From NCBI RefSeq assembly GCF_030268085.1, contig NZ_BSDE01000002.1, positions 124,001 to 188,000 of the forward strand: a stretch of 64,000 nucleotides of DNA. Reading direction: 5' to 3'. How positions within the stretch are numbered: the stretch's first letter is position 1; each line of letters begins with the position of its first letter. The stretch is from Geothrix limicola (lineage in GTDB: Bacteria; Acidobacteriota; Holophagae; Holophagales; Holophagaceae). The notes under the pieces are model-generated. The model saw nothing but the letters and a program-made list of their open reading frames with translations. It was not told where the DNA came from and made no database searches. Shown piece after piece: positions 9,369-18,357 of this stretch. A program made the position numbers and the translations under genes.

Positions 9369-9402
9369 GAGCCTAGAGAAATCTAGGCTCTAAATGTTTT
9401 TA
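9369..9402 (+). terminator. Intrinsic terminator after the tRNA pair
   Basis: A perfect 9-bp stem GAGCCTAGA/TCTAGGCTC (9369-9377, 9382-9390) closed by a GAAA tetraloop, followed by TAAATGTTTTT. It lies six bases after the tRNA-Glu CCA. Confidence 0.85.
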
Positions 9403-9606
9403 ATCGACAATTCGAATACCCAAACTTCCCCACTTGGTTGTTATTGGGTAAATACCTTCACGACCAACGACTGTCGGTCGTTGCCATTTTCACTCACAGT
9501 GATTCAGGGAACCGGCTGGCCTTATGTTGAAAGCGGGCCCGTTGATGTCCGCGACTGCCCTGCGTGGCAGGGGCATGAATCAGCCTATGCAGGTCCCGGG
9601 TTTCGA
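9403..9606. other. Intergenic stretch with small hairpins, no gene seen
   Basis: No convincing coding sequence on either strand. It contains two short perfect inverted repeats: CAACGAC/GTCGTTG at 9465-9483 and CCCTGC/GCAGGG at 9558-9572. Base composition is lower in GC than the flanks up to about 9500. A long plus-strand open frame crossing this stretch is antisense to the next gene and lacks protein-like composition. Confidence 0.5.
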
Positions 9607-9634
9607 CGGCACCCATCCACGCTAGAGGGTGCCG
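9607..9634 (-). terminator. Hairpin at the 3' end of the small membrane protein gene
   Basis: Perfect 8-bp inverted repeat CGGCACCC (9607-9614) and GGGTGCCG (9627-9634), overlapping the stop codon of the minus-strand gene. There is no U-tract on the exit side, so termination strength is uncertain. Confidence 0.4.
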
Positions 9635-9975
9635 TGGTGCTTGGGGGCTCCATCCGGTCCAACTTCATCGGAATTCAGGGCGTCCTTCAGGTAGATGAGG
9701 TTGCCCGCCAGCCAGGTGGCGGCTCCGGTCACCATGAGCAGCAACACGGCCCAGCCCGCCAGGCCGGTCCGATGCAGGAGCTCGGACATATCCCCTTCAG
9801 CATCTACGGCGAACAGAAGCCTGCAGTAGAGGAATACCCCGATCATGGTGATCCCCCAACCGGCAAGGATCCACCTTCGGCCGCGTTCCCGGATGCGGGC
9901 GATGGCATTTTGCGATGCCTCGGCGGATTCGAACAGGCTGCTTCTGGGCACGGCGAGACTGGCGCGATTGGGCAT
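9622..9975 (-). CDS. Small two-helix membrane protein, unknown function
   Basis: A 117-residue protein that I do not recognise. The start at 9973-9975 is set by a strong AGGAGG eight bases upstream, which trims a longer open frame. Residues about 35-58 (WILAGWGITMIGVFLYCRLL region) and 75-100 (AGWAVLLLMVTGAATWLAG region) are hydrophobic helices. The N-terminal 30 residues are hydrophilic and the C-terminus is acidic then His-rich. It begins 10 bases after the stop of the SLAC1/TehA-type transporter gene, so the two are very probably one operon, and it could be an accessory subunit of that carrier. That role is inference from position only. Confidence 0.7.
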   Translation of the reverse strand: MPNRASLAVPRSSLFESAEASQNAIARIRERGRRWILAGWGITMIGVFLYCRLLFAVDAEGDMSELLHRTGLAGWAVLLLMVTGAATWLAGNLIYLKDALNSDEVGPDGAPKHHGTL

Positions 9976-9985
9976 GGAAGCCTCC

Positions 9986-11131
<1,146 letters not shown>

Positions 11132-11242
11132 GGCCACCTCTACGGAATAGAACATCCCGTTTTTCCCGCTTGGCCGGTAGCGGGTGGCCGCTGACAAAAC
11201 CCTGGTTGTTTACGGAAGGGCGATGTCGGTGCTTGTCCTACA

Positions 11243-11875
11243 TCATTCGACCAGCCCCTGGCGCAACGCGTACTGCATGAGTTCGGCATTGGATGAGAGC
11301 TGCATTTTTTCCAGGATCCGGGTTCGATAGGTGCTCACGGTCTTGACGCTGAGCCCCAACTCCTCAGCGATCTCAGTCATGCCCTTGGCCGAGGCGATCA
11401 GGCGGAAAACCTCGAATTCACGGGCACTCAGCTGTTCATGCGGGGCCCCGACCCGGTCGAGGGCGACATGGGCCGCGAGGGATTCGGCCAAGGCGGAACC
11501 GATATAGCGTTTGCCTCCGAGCACCGTACGGATGGCCTTGATCAGTTCTTCCGGAGCATGCTCCTTCGTCAGGTAGGCCGAGGCTCCGGCTTTCAGCGCC
11601 CGGATGGCGAACTGCTGTTCACCGAACATGGACAGGACCAGGACGGGAACCGTCGGGTAGGCGGCCTTGATATCCGGCAGGGCATCAAGTCCACTGCGAC
11701 CCGGCAGGGAGATGTCCAGCACCAGCAGATCCCACTGGCCCTTCTCCAGGGCCTTCACCGCTTCCTCCACCGAGCCAGCTTCTCCGACGCACACGCCCGG
11801 CAGGGCTTCCTCGAGAATGCGCCTCAGGCCGGAACGCAGGAGCGCGTGATCGTCTGTCAACAAGATGCGCCACAT
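11243..11875 (-). CDS. NarL/FixJ family response regulator
   Basis: A 210-residue two-component response regulator. The receiver domain (residues 1-120) has acidic residues D8/D9, the phosphoacceptor D54 in LLVLDISLPGRSG, and a lysine in YLTKEHAP near residue 105. The C-terminal LuxR-type helix-turn-helix reads LSAREFEVFRLIASAKG followed by ELGLSVKTVSTYR. The ATG at 11873-11875 is chosen because AGGAGG lies nine bases upstream and the protein then begins MWRILLTDDH, as the family does. It starts four bases after the stop of the kinase gene, its evident partner. Confidence 0.92.
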   Translation of the reverse strand: MWRILLTDDHALLRSGLRRILEEALPGVCVGEAGSVEEAVKALEKGQWDLLVLDISLPGRSGLDALPDIKAAYPTVPVLVLSMFGEQQFAIRALKAGASAYLTKEHAPEELIKAIRTVLGGKRYIGSALAESLAAHVALDRVGAPHEQLSAREFEVFRLIASAKGMTEIAEELGLSVKTVSTYRTRILEKMQLSSNAELMQYALRQGLVE

Positions 11876-11879
11876 GGCC

Positions 11880-13628
11880 CTAGGCCTCCTTGACGACTGG
11901 ATGGCGCGGCAGGACCGCGCAGATCTCAGCGCCACCCAGGGGCGAAGCACCGCGGCGAAAGGATCCTCCGAGCATCATCACCCGCTCCTCCATCCCCAGC
12001 AGGCCGAGATGCCGGCCCTGCGGGTCGGCCGGGCCGAACCCGCAGCCATCATCCTGAACGCACAATTCGATTTTCGCCTCCTCCCCGAGGAGGGAGATTT
12101 CAACCCGTCCAGCCCCGGCGTGGCGTGCCACATTGGTCAAAGCCTCCTGAGTCACCCGGAAGAGGGCGGTGGCGCAGGCGGGATCAATGGCCCCTTCAAG
12201 GCCCTGGGCCACGACCGTGCAGGGCACGCCGCTGCGCTGCTGGAAGTCCGTGGCGAGCCATTCGAGGGCGGGAAGCAGCCCCAACCGATCGAGCACACTG
12301 GGTCTGAGTTCACTCGCAATGCGCCGAATGGATTCGATGCTGGCTTCGATCTGGCGGCTGGTTTCCTCGCACCACTGCGCGAGTTCGTCCGCCCAGGATC
12401 CGGGGCATCGAGCGTGGGCGCGGGTTCGCAGGTACGCAAGGCTCAACTTGAAGGAAGTGAGTTCCTGCCCGAGCTGATCGTGCAGCTCCCGGGCGATTCG
12501 TGCGCCCTCCTCCTCACGGGCCGCCTGAACCCGGTGCGACAGCGCTCGCAGCTGCGCCTGGGCCTCCAGGGCCTCCCTCTGCCGGTCCGCCAAGGCTTCT
12601 GCCATGGCATTAAAGGATAGGGAGAGGTCCCGAATCTCACCGCGGGTGGTCGGCAGGTGGGCCCGGACGCCGAGATCACCACTCCCCAGTTTCCGCGTCG
12701 CGATGGCCAGAAGCCGGAGGTCCCGAAGCACCGATATGTCCGCAGCCACCAGAGAACTCAGCACCGTGAGCAGCATCAGGATCGCGAGGGAAGCCAGGGT
12801 GCGCTGAAAGGCCCGGTTGGCCTCCCGGAGCACCATGTTCTCCGGAAGCCCCACTGCCACAAACACATCATTCACTTCAGGCATGGGTGAGGCGACGAAG
12901 AGCCGATGCACCCCATCCCGCCCTACGGTCGCCACGAGCCCGCGGCTCCTTCCCCTCATGGCGTTCCAATCCGGAAGGGGCTCACCTAGGGCGATACCCT
13001 TTTCGCGGCTCTCACTCGTCTTTGCCATCACCCGTCCATCGCGATCCGTGATGTAGAGCGATGTGCCGGGTGGAAGCTGAGCCTGAGGTCCCAGATTCTC
13101 CAGCCAGGCGAGATCCAGGGCCGCGAAGAGCACCGCTGCCGGGTGACCTCTTCCGAGACCCCGGGCCAGGATGAGCACGGGCCTATGGACGATTTTTCCG
13201 ATCCGATACCTGCCCACGGCCACACCCAGTCCCGCCAGTGCTTCCTGGACGGCAGGTTCATCCCTCATGTCCACCGTGTTCTCTGGGGGCACCACACTGA
13301 AGAGCAGCCTCCCTTCCCGATCCAGGAGACCAAGGTTGGCCAGGGCGGGATTCGCCTGCAGCAGGGCCGGCAGCAGCTTTTGAACGGCCTCCCCGTCGTC
13401 CGGATCCAATTGCTTCAATAACCGCTGGGCCCCGATCACCTGATGGCTGTGCTCGCGCGTGGCGATGCTGGCCACAAGGCGAGCCTCGGATTCCGCGTGC
13501 TTCAAAGCCTCGGCGCGCTCGCGTGCGGCCAGGACCAACACGATGAGGAAGGCGGGCAGGGTCGCCAGGAGGGCGAGCAGGGGCAGATGAAAGCGAAGGG
13601 TCCGCAGGGAGGTCGGAAGCCACGGCAT
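11880..13628 (-). CDS. Membrane sensor histidine kinase, NarX-like (HisKA_3 type)
   Basis: A 582-residue inner-membrane kinase. A first helix (residues 12-34) and a second (about 275-295) flank an extracytoplasmic region of about 240 residues, which resembles a double-Cache sensor (LLDREGRLLFS, YITDRDGRVMA). A HAMP segment follows (about 300-350). The dimerisation/phosphotransfer box is ARELHDQLGQE with H383. The C-terminal ATPase has the N-box TQEALTNVARHA and the G-box VQDDGCGFG. This HisKA_3 class pairs with NarL-type regulators, consistent with the adjacent gene. Ligand unknown. The setting (RIC, Dnr-like factor) suggests a nitrogen-oxide, redox or respiratory cue, but that is inferred. 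Confidence 0.92.
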   Translation of the reverse strand: MPWLPTSLRTLRFHLPLLALLATLPAFLIVLVLAARERAEALKHAESEARLVASIATREHSHQVIGAQRLLKQLDPDDGEAVQKLLPALLQANPALANLGLLDREGRLLFSVVPPENTVDMRDEPAVQEALAGLGVAVGRYRIGKIVHRPVLILARGLGRGHPAAVLFAALDLAWLENLGPQAQLPPGTSLYITDRDGRVMAKTSESREKGIALGEPLPDWNAMRGRSRGLVATVGRDGVHRLFVASPMPEVNDVFVAVGLPENMVLREANRAFQRTLASLAILMLLTVLSSLVAADISVLRDLRLLAIATRKLGSGDLGVRAHLPTTRGEIRDLSLSFNAMAEALADRQREALEAQAQLRALSHRVQAAREEEGARIARELHDQLGQELTSFKLSLAYLRTRAHARCPGSWADELAQWCEETSRQIEASIESIRRIASELRPSVLDRLGLLPALEWLATDFQQRSGVPCTVVAQGLEGAIDPACATALFRVTQEALTNVARHAGAGRVEISLLGEEAKIELCVQDDGCGFGPADPQGRHLGLLGMEERVMMLGGSFRRGASPLGGAEICAVLPRHPVVKEA

Positions 13629-13701
13629 AGAAAGAGAATATTAACTCCGAAATAGCCATCTGCCGGGTCTGCCCGGAAAGATGACCGAAAAACGCCTTTA
13701 T

Positions 13702-14358
13702 TCAGGCCTCCAGATCGCCCAACACCTTGATCCTCGCCCCTTGTACGATCACCAGTCCCTCTTCCGTCAGGCGGCGCAGTTGACGGCTGAAGGTCTCCGG
13801 AGACATGCCCAGTTGAGCGGCCTGGATTTTCTTCGATACGCGGAGCAGCACCTCGCGGTTCGGCGCTCGCCGGGCCTCTTCCGCCAGCCAAACCTGGAGC
13901 CGTCCCCTCGTATCCTTCGCCCGAAGCGACTGGTTCTGAAAGGTGAGGCGGTGGTGCCAGACCGAGAGGCTTTCAAGCATTCGAAGGCAGAGTTCCGCAT
14001 CCGAACGCAAGAGCGCCAGGAATGAGGTGCGAGGAACCTTGGCCAGCAGGGTGCGTTCTAGGGCACGGGCAGTCGCTGGGAAGATCCCCCCTGCGAAAAG
14101 GGCCGCTTCGGCGAAGGACTGTCCGGAACGCACCAGGCTCAGAGGTGTTTCATCGCCATCCTCTGAGGGACGAACCAGTTGGATGGCGCCTTCCAGCACG
14201 ACAAAAAAACCGGAGCAGGGCTCACCTGCCACGAACAGGGTCTGCCCCGAATCGAGGGGTCGAATTTCCACCAGCTCGCCCACCCGTGCCAGCTGAGCTG
14301 CATCCAGGGTTCGGAAGAGGGGGGCCTTGGACCAGAGTCCTTGGTAGGGAGCCGTCAT
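13702..14358 (-). CDS. Crp/Fnr family transcription regulator, Dnr/NnrR-like
   Basis: A 218-residue regulator with an N-terminal cyclic-nucleotide-binding-like beta roll (residues about 12-125; GQTLFVAGEPCSGFFVVLEG) and a C-terminal winged helix (LGMSPETFSRQLRRLTEEG). It lacks the N-terminal cysteine cluster that holds the 4Fe-4S centre of FNR, having only isolated Cys, so it is not a classical oxygen-sensing FNR. Its divergent neighbour encodes the nitric-oxide damage repair protein RIC, and a perfect FNR/Dnr-type box lies between them. I therefore infer a Dnr/NnrR-like NO or redox sensor. The ATG at 14356-14358 gives the normal family length; the open frame continues upstream across the divergent gene, but that extension is antisense. 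Confidence 0.85.
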   Translation of the reverse strand: MTAPYQGLWSKAPLFRTLDAAQLARVGELVEIRPLDSGQTLFVAGEPCSGFFVVLEGAIQLVRPSEDGDETPLSLVRSGQSFAEAALFAGGIFPATARALERTLLAKVPRTSFLALLRSDAELCLRMLESLSVWHHRLTFQNQSLRAKDTRGRLQVWLAEEARRAPNREVLLRVSKKIQAAQLGMSPETFSRQLRRLTEEGLVIVQGARIKVLGDLEA

Positions 14359-14391
14359 GCATCCATTGTGCGCCAAGCGGCTTTTCGGGTC

Positions 14392-14405
14392 TTGAGATCC
14401 GTCAA
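14392..14405. promoter_or_regulatory. FNR/Dnr-type operator in the divergent promoter
   Basis: The sequence TTGA-GATCCG-TCAA matches the TTGA-N6-TCAA consensus of Fnr/Dnr/NnrR operators exactly. It is 61 bases before the RIC start codon and 33 bases before the regulator's start codon, fitting activation of RIC from near -41 and possibly autoregulation. Confidence 0.7.
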
Positions 14406-14466
14406 GGCAGCCCTGATTCGAGGAGCCGACTCTGGTCATGCCCCGATGAGGGCGTAGGAGGACCCA

Positions 14467-15171
14467 ATGGGCCATGCGTGGGAAAGCCGGAGCGTCGGAG
14501 AACTTGTACTCGAGAAGCCGAGCCGCTCCAAGGTCTTCGAGAAGGTTGGCCTGGATTACTGCTGCAAAGGGCATGAGGCCCTTGGTCAGGCCTGCCAGCA
14601 AAAGGGTATCGCCGTGGAAACCGTGCTGACGGCCCTCCAAGAGATGGATGTCCAGGCCCCCGCAGACGAGGACCGGAGCTGGATGAACGATATCCCCTCG
14701 GCGGTCGAACACATTCTGCGCGTGCACCACGACTACACCAAGGAAGCCCTGCCCCGCCTCCTCTTCCTCACCGGGAAGGTGGCCAGGGTCCATGGCGACG
14801 AAGACCCCCGCCTGATCCAGCTGGATGGTGCCTTCCAGGCCTTTGCCCGGGAGACCTTCGAGCATCTGGCCAAGGAGGAGCAGATGCTCTTCCCGATGTT
14901 CCTCTCCCTGGCCAAGGGCGAGCGTTGGCCAGCTCCCCCGACTGTCCAGATGCCCATCGCCCGCATGCTTCAGGAGCACCTGCAGCACGGCGAGAACCTC
15001 GAACTCTTCCGGGAGCTCACGGACGGCTTCGTGCCCCCGCCGGGAGCCTGCAACAGCTGGCGCGCCATGCTGGATGGGCTCGCTGAGCTTGAATACGACC
15101 TCCATCGGCACATCCACAAGGAGAACAGCTGGCTCTATCCCGCCGCCGTGGAGTTGGAAGCCCGGCTGTAA
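14467..15171 (+). CDS. Iron-sulfur cluster repair di-iron protein RIC (YtfE/ScdA family)
   Basis: A 234-residue cytoplasmic protein of the RIC family, which restores Fe-S clusters damaged by nitric oxide or oxidants. The N-terminal ScdA domain carries the paired cysteines in GLDYCCKG (C32, C33). The rest is a hemerythrin-like four-helix bundle supplying His/Glu ligands to the di-iron site (HILRVHHDYTKE, FEHLAKEEQMLFP, EYDLHRHIHKENSWLYP). Length is typical. It is divergent from the Crp/Fnr regulator with a matching operator between, as in many denitrifiers and NO responders. No operon partner lies directly downstream: a hairpin follows. Confidence 0.93.
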   Translation: MGHAWESRSVGELVLEKPSRSKVFEKVGLDYCCKGHEALGQACQQKGIAVETVLTALQEMDVQAPADEDRSWMNDIPSAVEHILRVHHDYTKEALPRLLFLTGKVARVHGDEDPRLIQLDGAFQAFARETFEHLAKEEQMLFPMFLSLAKGERWPAPPTVQMPIARMLQEHLQHGENLELFRELTDGFVPPPGACNSWRAMLDGLAELEYDLHRHIHKENSWLYPAAVELEARL

Positions 15172-15197
15172 TTCATAGAACGTGATGGATTGAGTCC

Positions 15198-15230
15198 ATG
15201 GCCCCGCCGGTTCTCGACCGTCGGGGCCAT
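15198..15230 (+). terminator. Hairpin downstream of the RIC gene
   Basis: ATGGCCCCG (15198-15206) pairs with CGGGGCCAT (15222-15230), with an inner CGG/CCG extension. It lies 27 bases after the RIC stop. The following bases are AT-rich but contain no clean U-run. Confidence 0.5.
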
Positions 15231-15356
15231 AGTAATCTTCAGCATCAATCAATTCTTACTTTTTAGGTCTGATTTTCTTTTTTGTGATCCCTGCCCGCTC
15301 TTTCCACTGAGAGGCTGGACGAAGAGGGCCCTTCCCTCAGGCGCGGAGGCTACGAC

Positions 15357-16994
15357 ATGAAGCTTGGAGAGGCCCTGTTGCAAGCGCTGAAGGCACGGGG
15401 GGCCGGAGAAGTGTTCGGAATCCCCGGCGATTTCGCCCTGCCCTTTTTCCGCTGCATGGAGGAGAGCGCCATTCTGCCGCTCTTCACGTTCAGTCATGAA
15501 CCGGCTGTGGGCTTCGCGGCCGACGCCGCAGCGCGCGTGCGTGGCGGCCTTGGAGTCGCCGCGGTGACCTACGGCGCCGGCGCATTCAACCTCGTGAATC
15601 CCATCGCCCAGGCCTACTCGGAAAAGACGCCCTTGGTCGTGATCTCGGGGGCCCCCAGCCGGCAGGAGAGGTCCTCCGGCCTGCTGCTGCACCATCAAGC
15701 CAAGGCCCTCGACAGTCAGATGCGGGTGTTCCAGGAAATCACCTGCGATCAGGCAGTACTCGACGATCCACGAACGGCGCCCGCCCTCATCGCCCGGGTG
15801 CTGCGCTCGTGTGCCGAGTATTCCAGGCCCGTCTACCTTGAACTGCCCCGGGACATGGTGGACGTGGAGGTTGGACCGGTACCCGACCTGGCTCCCACGC
15901 CCTTCAATGCCGAGGCCATGACGGCCTGCGCGGCCGAGATCCTGGCGCGCCTCAAGGCTGCGAAACACCCCGTGCTCCTTCCCGGAGTCGAGGTGCGCCG
16001 CCAGGGGCTCGAATCTCGCGTCGCGGAATTGGCCCGCCGCCTAGGGATCCCCGTCGCGACCACCTTCCTGGGACGAGGGCTGATGATCGATCAGGACCTC
16101 CCGCAGCTGGGCACCTACCTTGGGCTGGCCGGGGATGAGGCCGTGCGTGAGGCCGTGGAAGGTTCGGATCTGGTGCTCATGCTCGGAATCATCGTCTGCG
16201 ATACCAATTTCGGAGTAAGCGGCCACCAGCTGACACCCTCCCAGACGGTGCACGCGGTGGATCGCGAGGTGCGGGTGGGACATCACACCTACGCGAACCT
16301 GCCCCTGCCCGAACTGGTCGAAGCACTGCTCAGCAGCGCCACGACGCGCCCTGCGCCGACGCTGCAGTACGCCCGGGACCTGCCTGCTGGGCTGGTTGAA
16401 GACGAAGGCCCCGTGACCCCCCTGGACATCGTTCGAGGGATCAATGATCTCTTCCGCGCCTCCGGGCCCATGCCGGTGGCCTCGGACATGGGGGACTGCC
16501 TCTTCTCGGCGCTGGACCTCGTGGACACCGATCTGGTCGCGCCCGCCTACTACGCCAGCATGGGTTTCGGCGTTCCGGCGGGACTCGGCATCCAGGCCGC
16601 CACGGGACGTCGCAGCCTGGTGCTCGTGGGCGATGGCGCCTTCCAGATGACGGGCTGGGAACTCGGGAACGCCCGCAGGCAGGGGCTTGATCCCATCGTC
16701 GTGCTGTTCAACAACCGCTCCTGGGGCATGCTGAACGCCTTCCAGCCCGGGGGCCGCTTCAACGATCTGGAGGACTGGAACTATGCACAGGCGGCCGACT
16801 CTCTCGGTGGCGATGGCATCCGCATTCGCACCCGGGCCGAACTGGGGGCTGCCTTAAGGAAGGCCCACGACACCCGGGGACGCTTTCAGATCCTGGACGT
16901 GCAGCTGCAACCTGGAGCGGTTAGTCCGGCGCTCCAGCGGTTCGTGGGCGCCGTCCAACGCCTGTCCCAGCCCAGATTGGCCGCCATCTGTTAG
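15357..16994 (+). CDS. Indolepyruvate/phenylpyruvate decarboxylase (ThDP-dependent)
   Basis: A 545-residue thiamine-diphosphate enzyme that decarboxylates aromatic 2-oxo acids to aldehydes, the Ehrlich-type or IAA-type route from Trp/Phe. Landmarks are the ThDP-activating glutamate E48 in FSHEPAVGFAADAAAR, the paired histidines in LLLHHQAKAL characteristic of 2-oxo acid decarboxylases, and the ThDP-binding motif from GDG (425-427) to NN (452-453). GDGAFQMTGWELGNARR resembles the Azospirillum-type phenylpyruvate/indolepyruvate decarboxylase group more than yeast-like PDC. The ATG is preceded by GGAGG at eight bases. A cupin gene follows after 18 bases. Exact substrate preference needs assay. 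Confidence 0.88.
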   Translation: MKLGEALLQALKARGAGEVFGIPGDFALPFFRCMEESAILPLFTFSHEPAVGFAADAAARVRGGLGVAAVTYGAGAFNLVNPIAQAYSEKTPLVVISGAPSRQERSSGLLLHHQAKALDSQMRVFQEITCDQAVLDDPRTAPALIARVLRSCAEYSRPVYLELPRDMVDVEVGPVPDLAPTPFNAEAMTACAAEILARLKAAKHPVLLPGVEVRRQGLESRVAELARRLGIPVATTFLGRGLMIDQDLPQLGTYLGLAGDEAVREAVEGSDLVLMLGIIVCDTNFGVSGHQLTPSQTVHAVDREVRVGHHTYANLPLPELVEALLSSATTRPAPTLQYARDLPAGLVEDEGPVTPLDIVRGINDLFRASGPMPVASDMGDCLFSALDLVDTDLVAPAYYASMGFGVPAGLGIQAATGRRSLVLVGDGAFQMTGWELGNARRQGLDPIVVLFNNRSWGMLNAFQPGGRFNDLEDWNYAQAADSLGGDGIRIRTRAELGAALRKAHDTRGRFQILDVQLQPGAVSPALQRFVGAVQRLSQPRLAAIC

Positions 16995-17012
16995 GACAAG
17001 AAGATCTATCCT

Positions 17013-17384
17013 ATGACCATGCAGATCCATTCCCTTCACGACGTCCCCACGGTTGCCCTCGGTCCCGGTACCGGCATTCAAAAGCACATGCTGGTCGGTG
17101 CCGGGGCTGTGCCTCATGTCCTGCAGTTCGTCCGCGCCGATTTCCAGCCCGGGCAAGTGGCTCCAGCCCACGCCCACGCAGACATGACGGAGCTCTTCTA
17201 CATCGAAGCGGGAGCGGGCACCTTGACCGTCGATGGCGTGTCCCATCCGCTTCAGCCCGGGGTCTCCTTCTGGATCGAGCCCGGAGAAATGCACGAGATC
17301 GCAAGCTCAGCCGACACGAGTCTGGTGGTCATCTATGTGTCCGTCCACAGTCAGAACAACCAGGCCCACGAAATTCGATCGTGA
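17013..17384 (+). CDS. Cupin_2 domain protein
   Basis: A 123-residue single-domain cupin. The metal-binding motif 1 appears as HAHADMTELFYIEAGAGTL (two His and a Glu), and motif 2 as PGEMHEIAS with the third His. Such small cupins are metal-dependent dioxygenases, isomerases or ligand-binding proteins. It starts 18 bases after the decarboxylase gene, so it probably works on the same aromatic intermediate or its aldehyde product. No closer function can be assigned. Confidence 0.85.
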   Translation: MTMQIHSLHDVPTVALGPGTGIQKHMLVGAGAVPHVLQFVRADFQPGQVAPAHAHADMTELFYIEAGAGTLTVDGVSHPLQPGVSFWIEPGEMHEIASSADTSLVVIYVSVHSQNNQAHEIRS

Positions 17385-17557
17385 ATGACCACCCACTTTT
17401 TGGGGGAAGCCCCAACAAGGCCGCCCGCCTCCTTGGAACCCGGGACTAAGCTTCGCCAAGTCAAAACTGGATTCAAAAGGCGCGCTCCCCGACCAATGGG
17501 GACGACCTTGCCCAACACCTGGTTCTGACTTCCAGGAATCCAAATAGGGGAGCTTAA

Positions 17558-17596
17558 GGTCGAGCCGGGGCCGGTCAGTCGGGTTCCGGCTCGATC
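17558..17596. other. Intergenic inverted repeat
   Basis: GGTCGAGCCGG (17558-17568) and CCGGCTCGATC (17586-17596) pair over 11 bp with one G-T wobble. The stretch 17385-17600 otherwise holds no gene. A shorter TTGGGG/CCCCAA hairpin lies near 17399-17414. These may end the decarboxylase-cupin transcript, but neither has a U-tract. Confidence 0.35.
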
Positions 17597-17599
17597 TAA

Positions 17600-18180
17600 A
17601 TCCCGACACTCCGATTCGTCAGATTTACCGGAGCCACGCGTTGAAGCGGCTTATCGGATTGGGCGCGATAAGGTGGCGGTCTTGCGATGAAGCTGAGCGT
17701 CTCCGCCTCCGCGGCGCGCAGGCCTTCGACGTCGAGCACTCCGGTGGTGTGGAGTTTCGCTCGGACAAGTCGAACCTTTGTGCCCGTAGAAACCAGCGTC
17801 CTCACTTTCGAGCACCGCGCGCACGAGGTGGCTCGCGTCCACCTCACCCTCGAGCCGCCATTCGGTCGGCTGGCGAAGCGGACCGGCGAGGAGGCCCGCG
17901 AGCGTCGGAGGAAGGGAGGCGGCCAAGACCGTCCAGTCCACCACAGTCGCGTGAAGGGCGAGCTCGAAGTGAGGCTCGGGGCGAGCCGCAACCGTGAGCG
18001 CGACGTTCAGCGCGGCCTGGCCCGCGTCATCCAGGGCCGCCCTGGCATCCACCAGGGACGCCGTCCGGGCTCAGGCCGAAGCGGCTGGATCGAAGGGGTG
18101 CCAGGCACGGGATTCTGCGATGGAAAGAACAGGGGAGAGGATGGACCGGGGCGCGGGCAGGGCCTTGGTCCATCATGACG
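17600..18180 (-). pseudogene. Decayed peptidoglycan glycosyltransferase gene (AsmA-like plus transglycosylase fragment)
   Basis: On the minus strand, one reading gives an AsmA-like stretch (WHPFDPAASA, then VDARAALDDAGQAALNVAL and WTVLAASLPPTLAGLLAGPL) leading into LVRAVLESEDAGFYGHKG. That is the start of the family-51 transglycosylase domain, including the catalytic-Glu context SEDxxFxxHxG. The frame has a TGA (18071-18073) where a Trp codon is expected, then a frameshift after HKG. It then jumps to AEAETLSFIARPPPYR, which resembles the far end of the domain, so the central catalytic part looks deleted. No intact start or stop is visible. I read this as a remnant. The AsmA assignment is weaker than the transglycosylase one. 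Confidence 0.5.
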
Positions 18181-18357
18181 CCGAAGATGGAAAAGAGGCT
18201 TACCCAGGTGCGGCCGAGACCCGCCTGACCGGCCTCCGCTGATGGCCGAGAAGGGCTGAATTTCCTGCGAACTTCCATGAAACCGGCTGTTTTGGTGCAT
18301 CAGCCTGGGTTGGAGACCGGTGCTCCTATTTCTCAGGCCTCCCAGGATAATCACGGC

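Noticed and set aside
11233-11246. TTGT-N6-TCAT upstream of the SLAC1/TehA transporter as a second Fnr-type operator
   Set aside because: Two of eight consensus bases mismatch and it overlaps the regulator's stop codon; kept only as a weak note.
15290-15350. CTGAGAGG in the decarboxylase leader as a possible TPP riboswitch
   Set aside because: The rest of the thi-box consensus (the GATCTGGATAATGCC-type segment and P4/P5 stems) is absent, so only a chance match remains.
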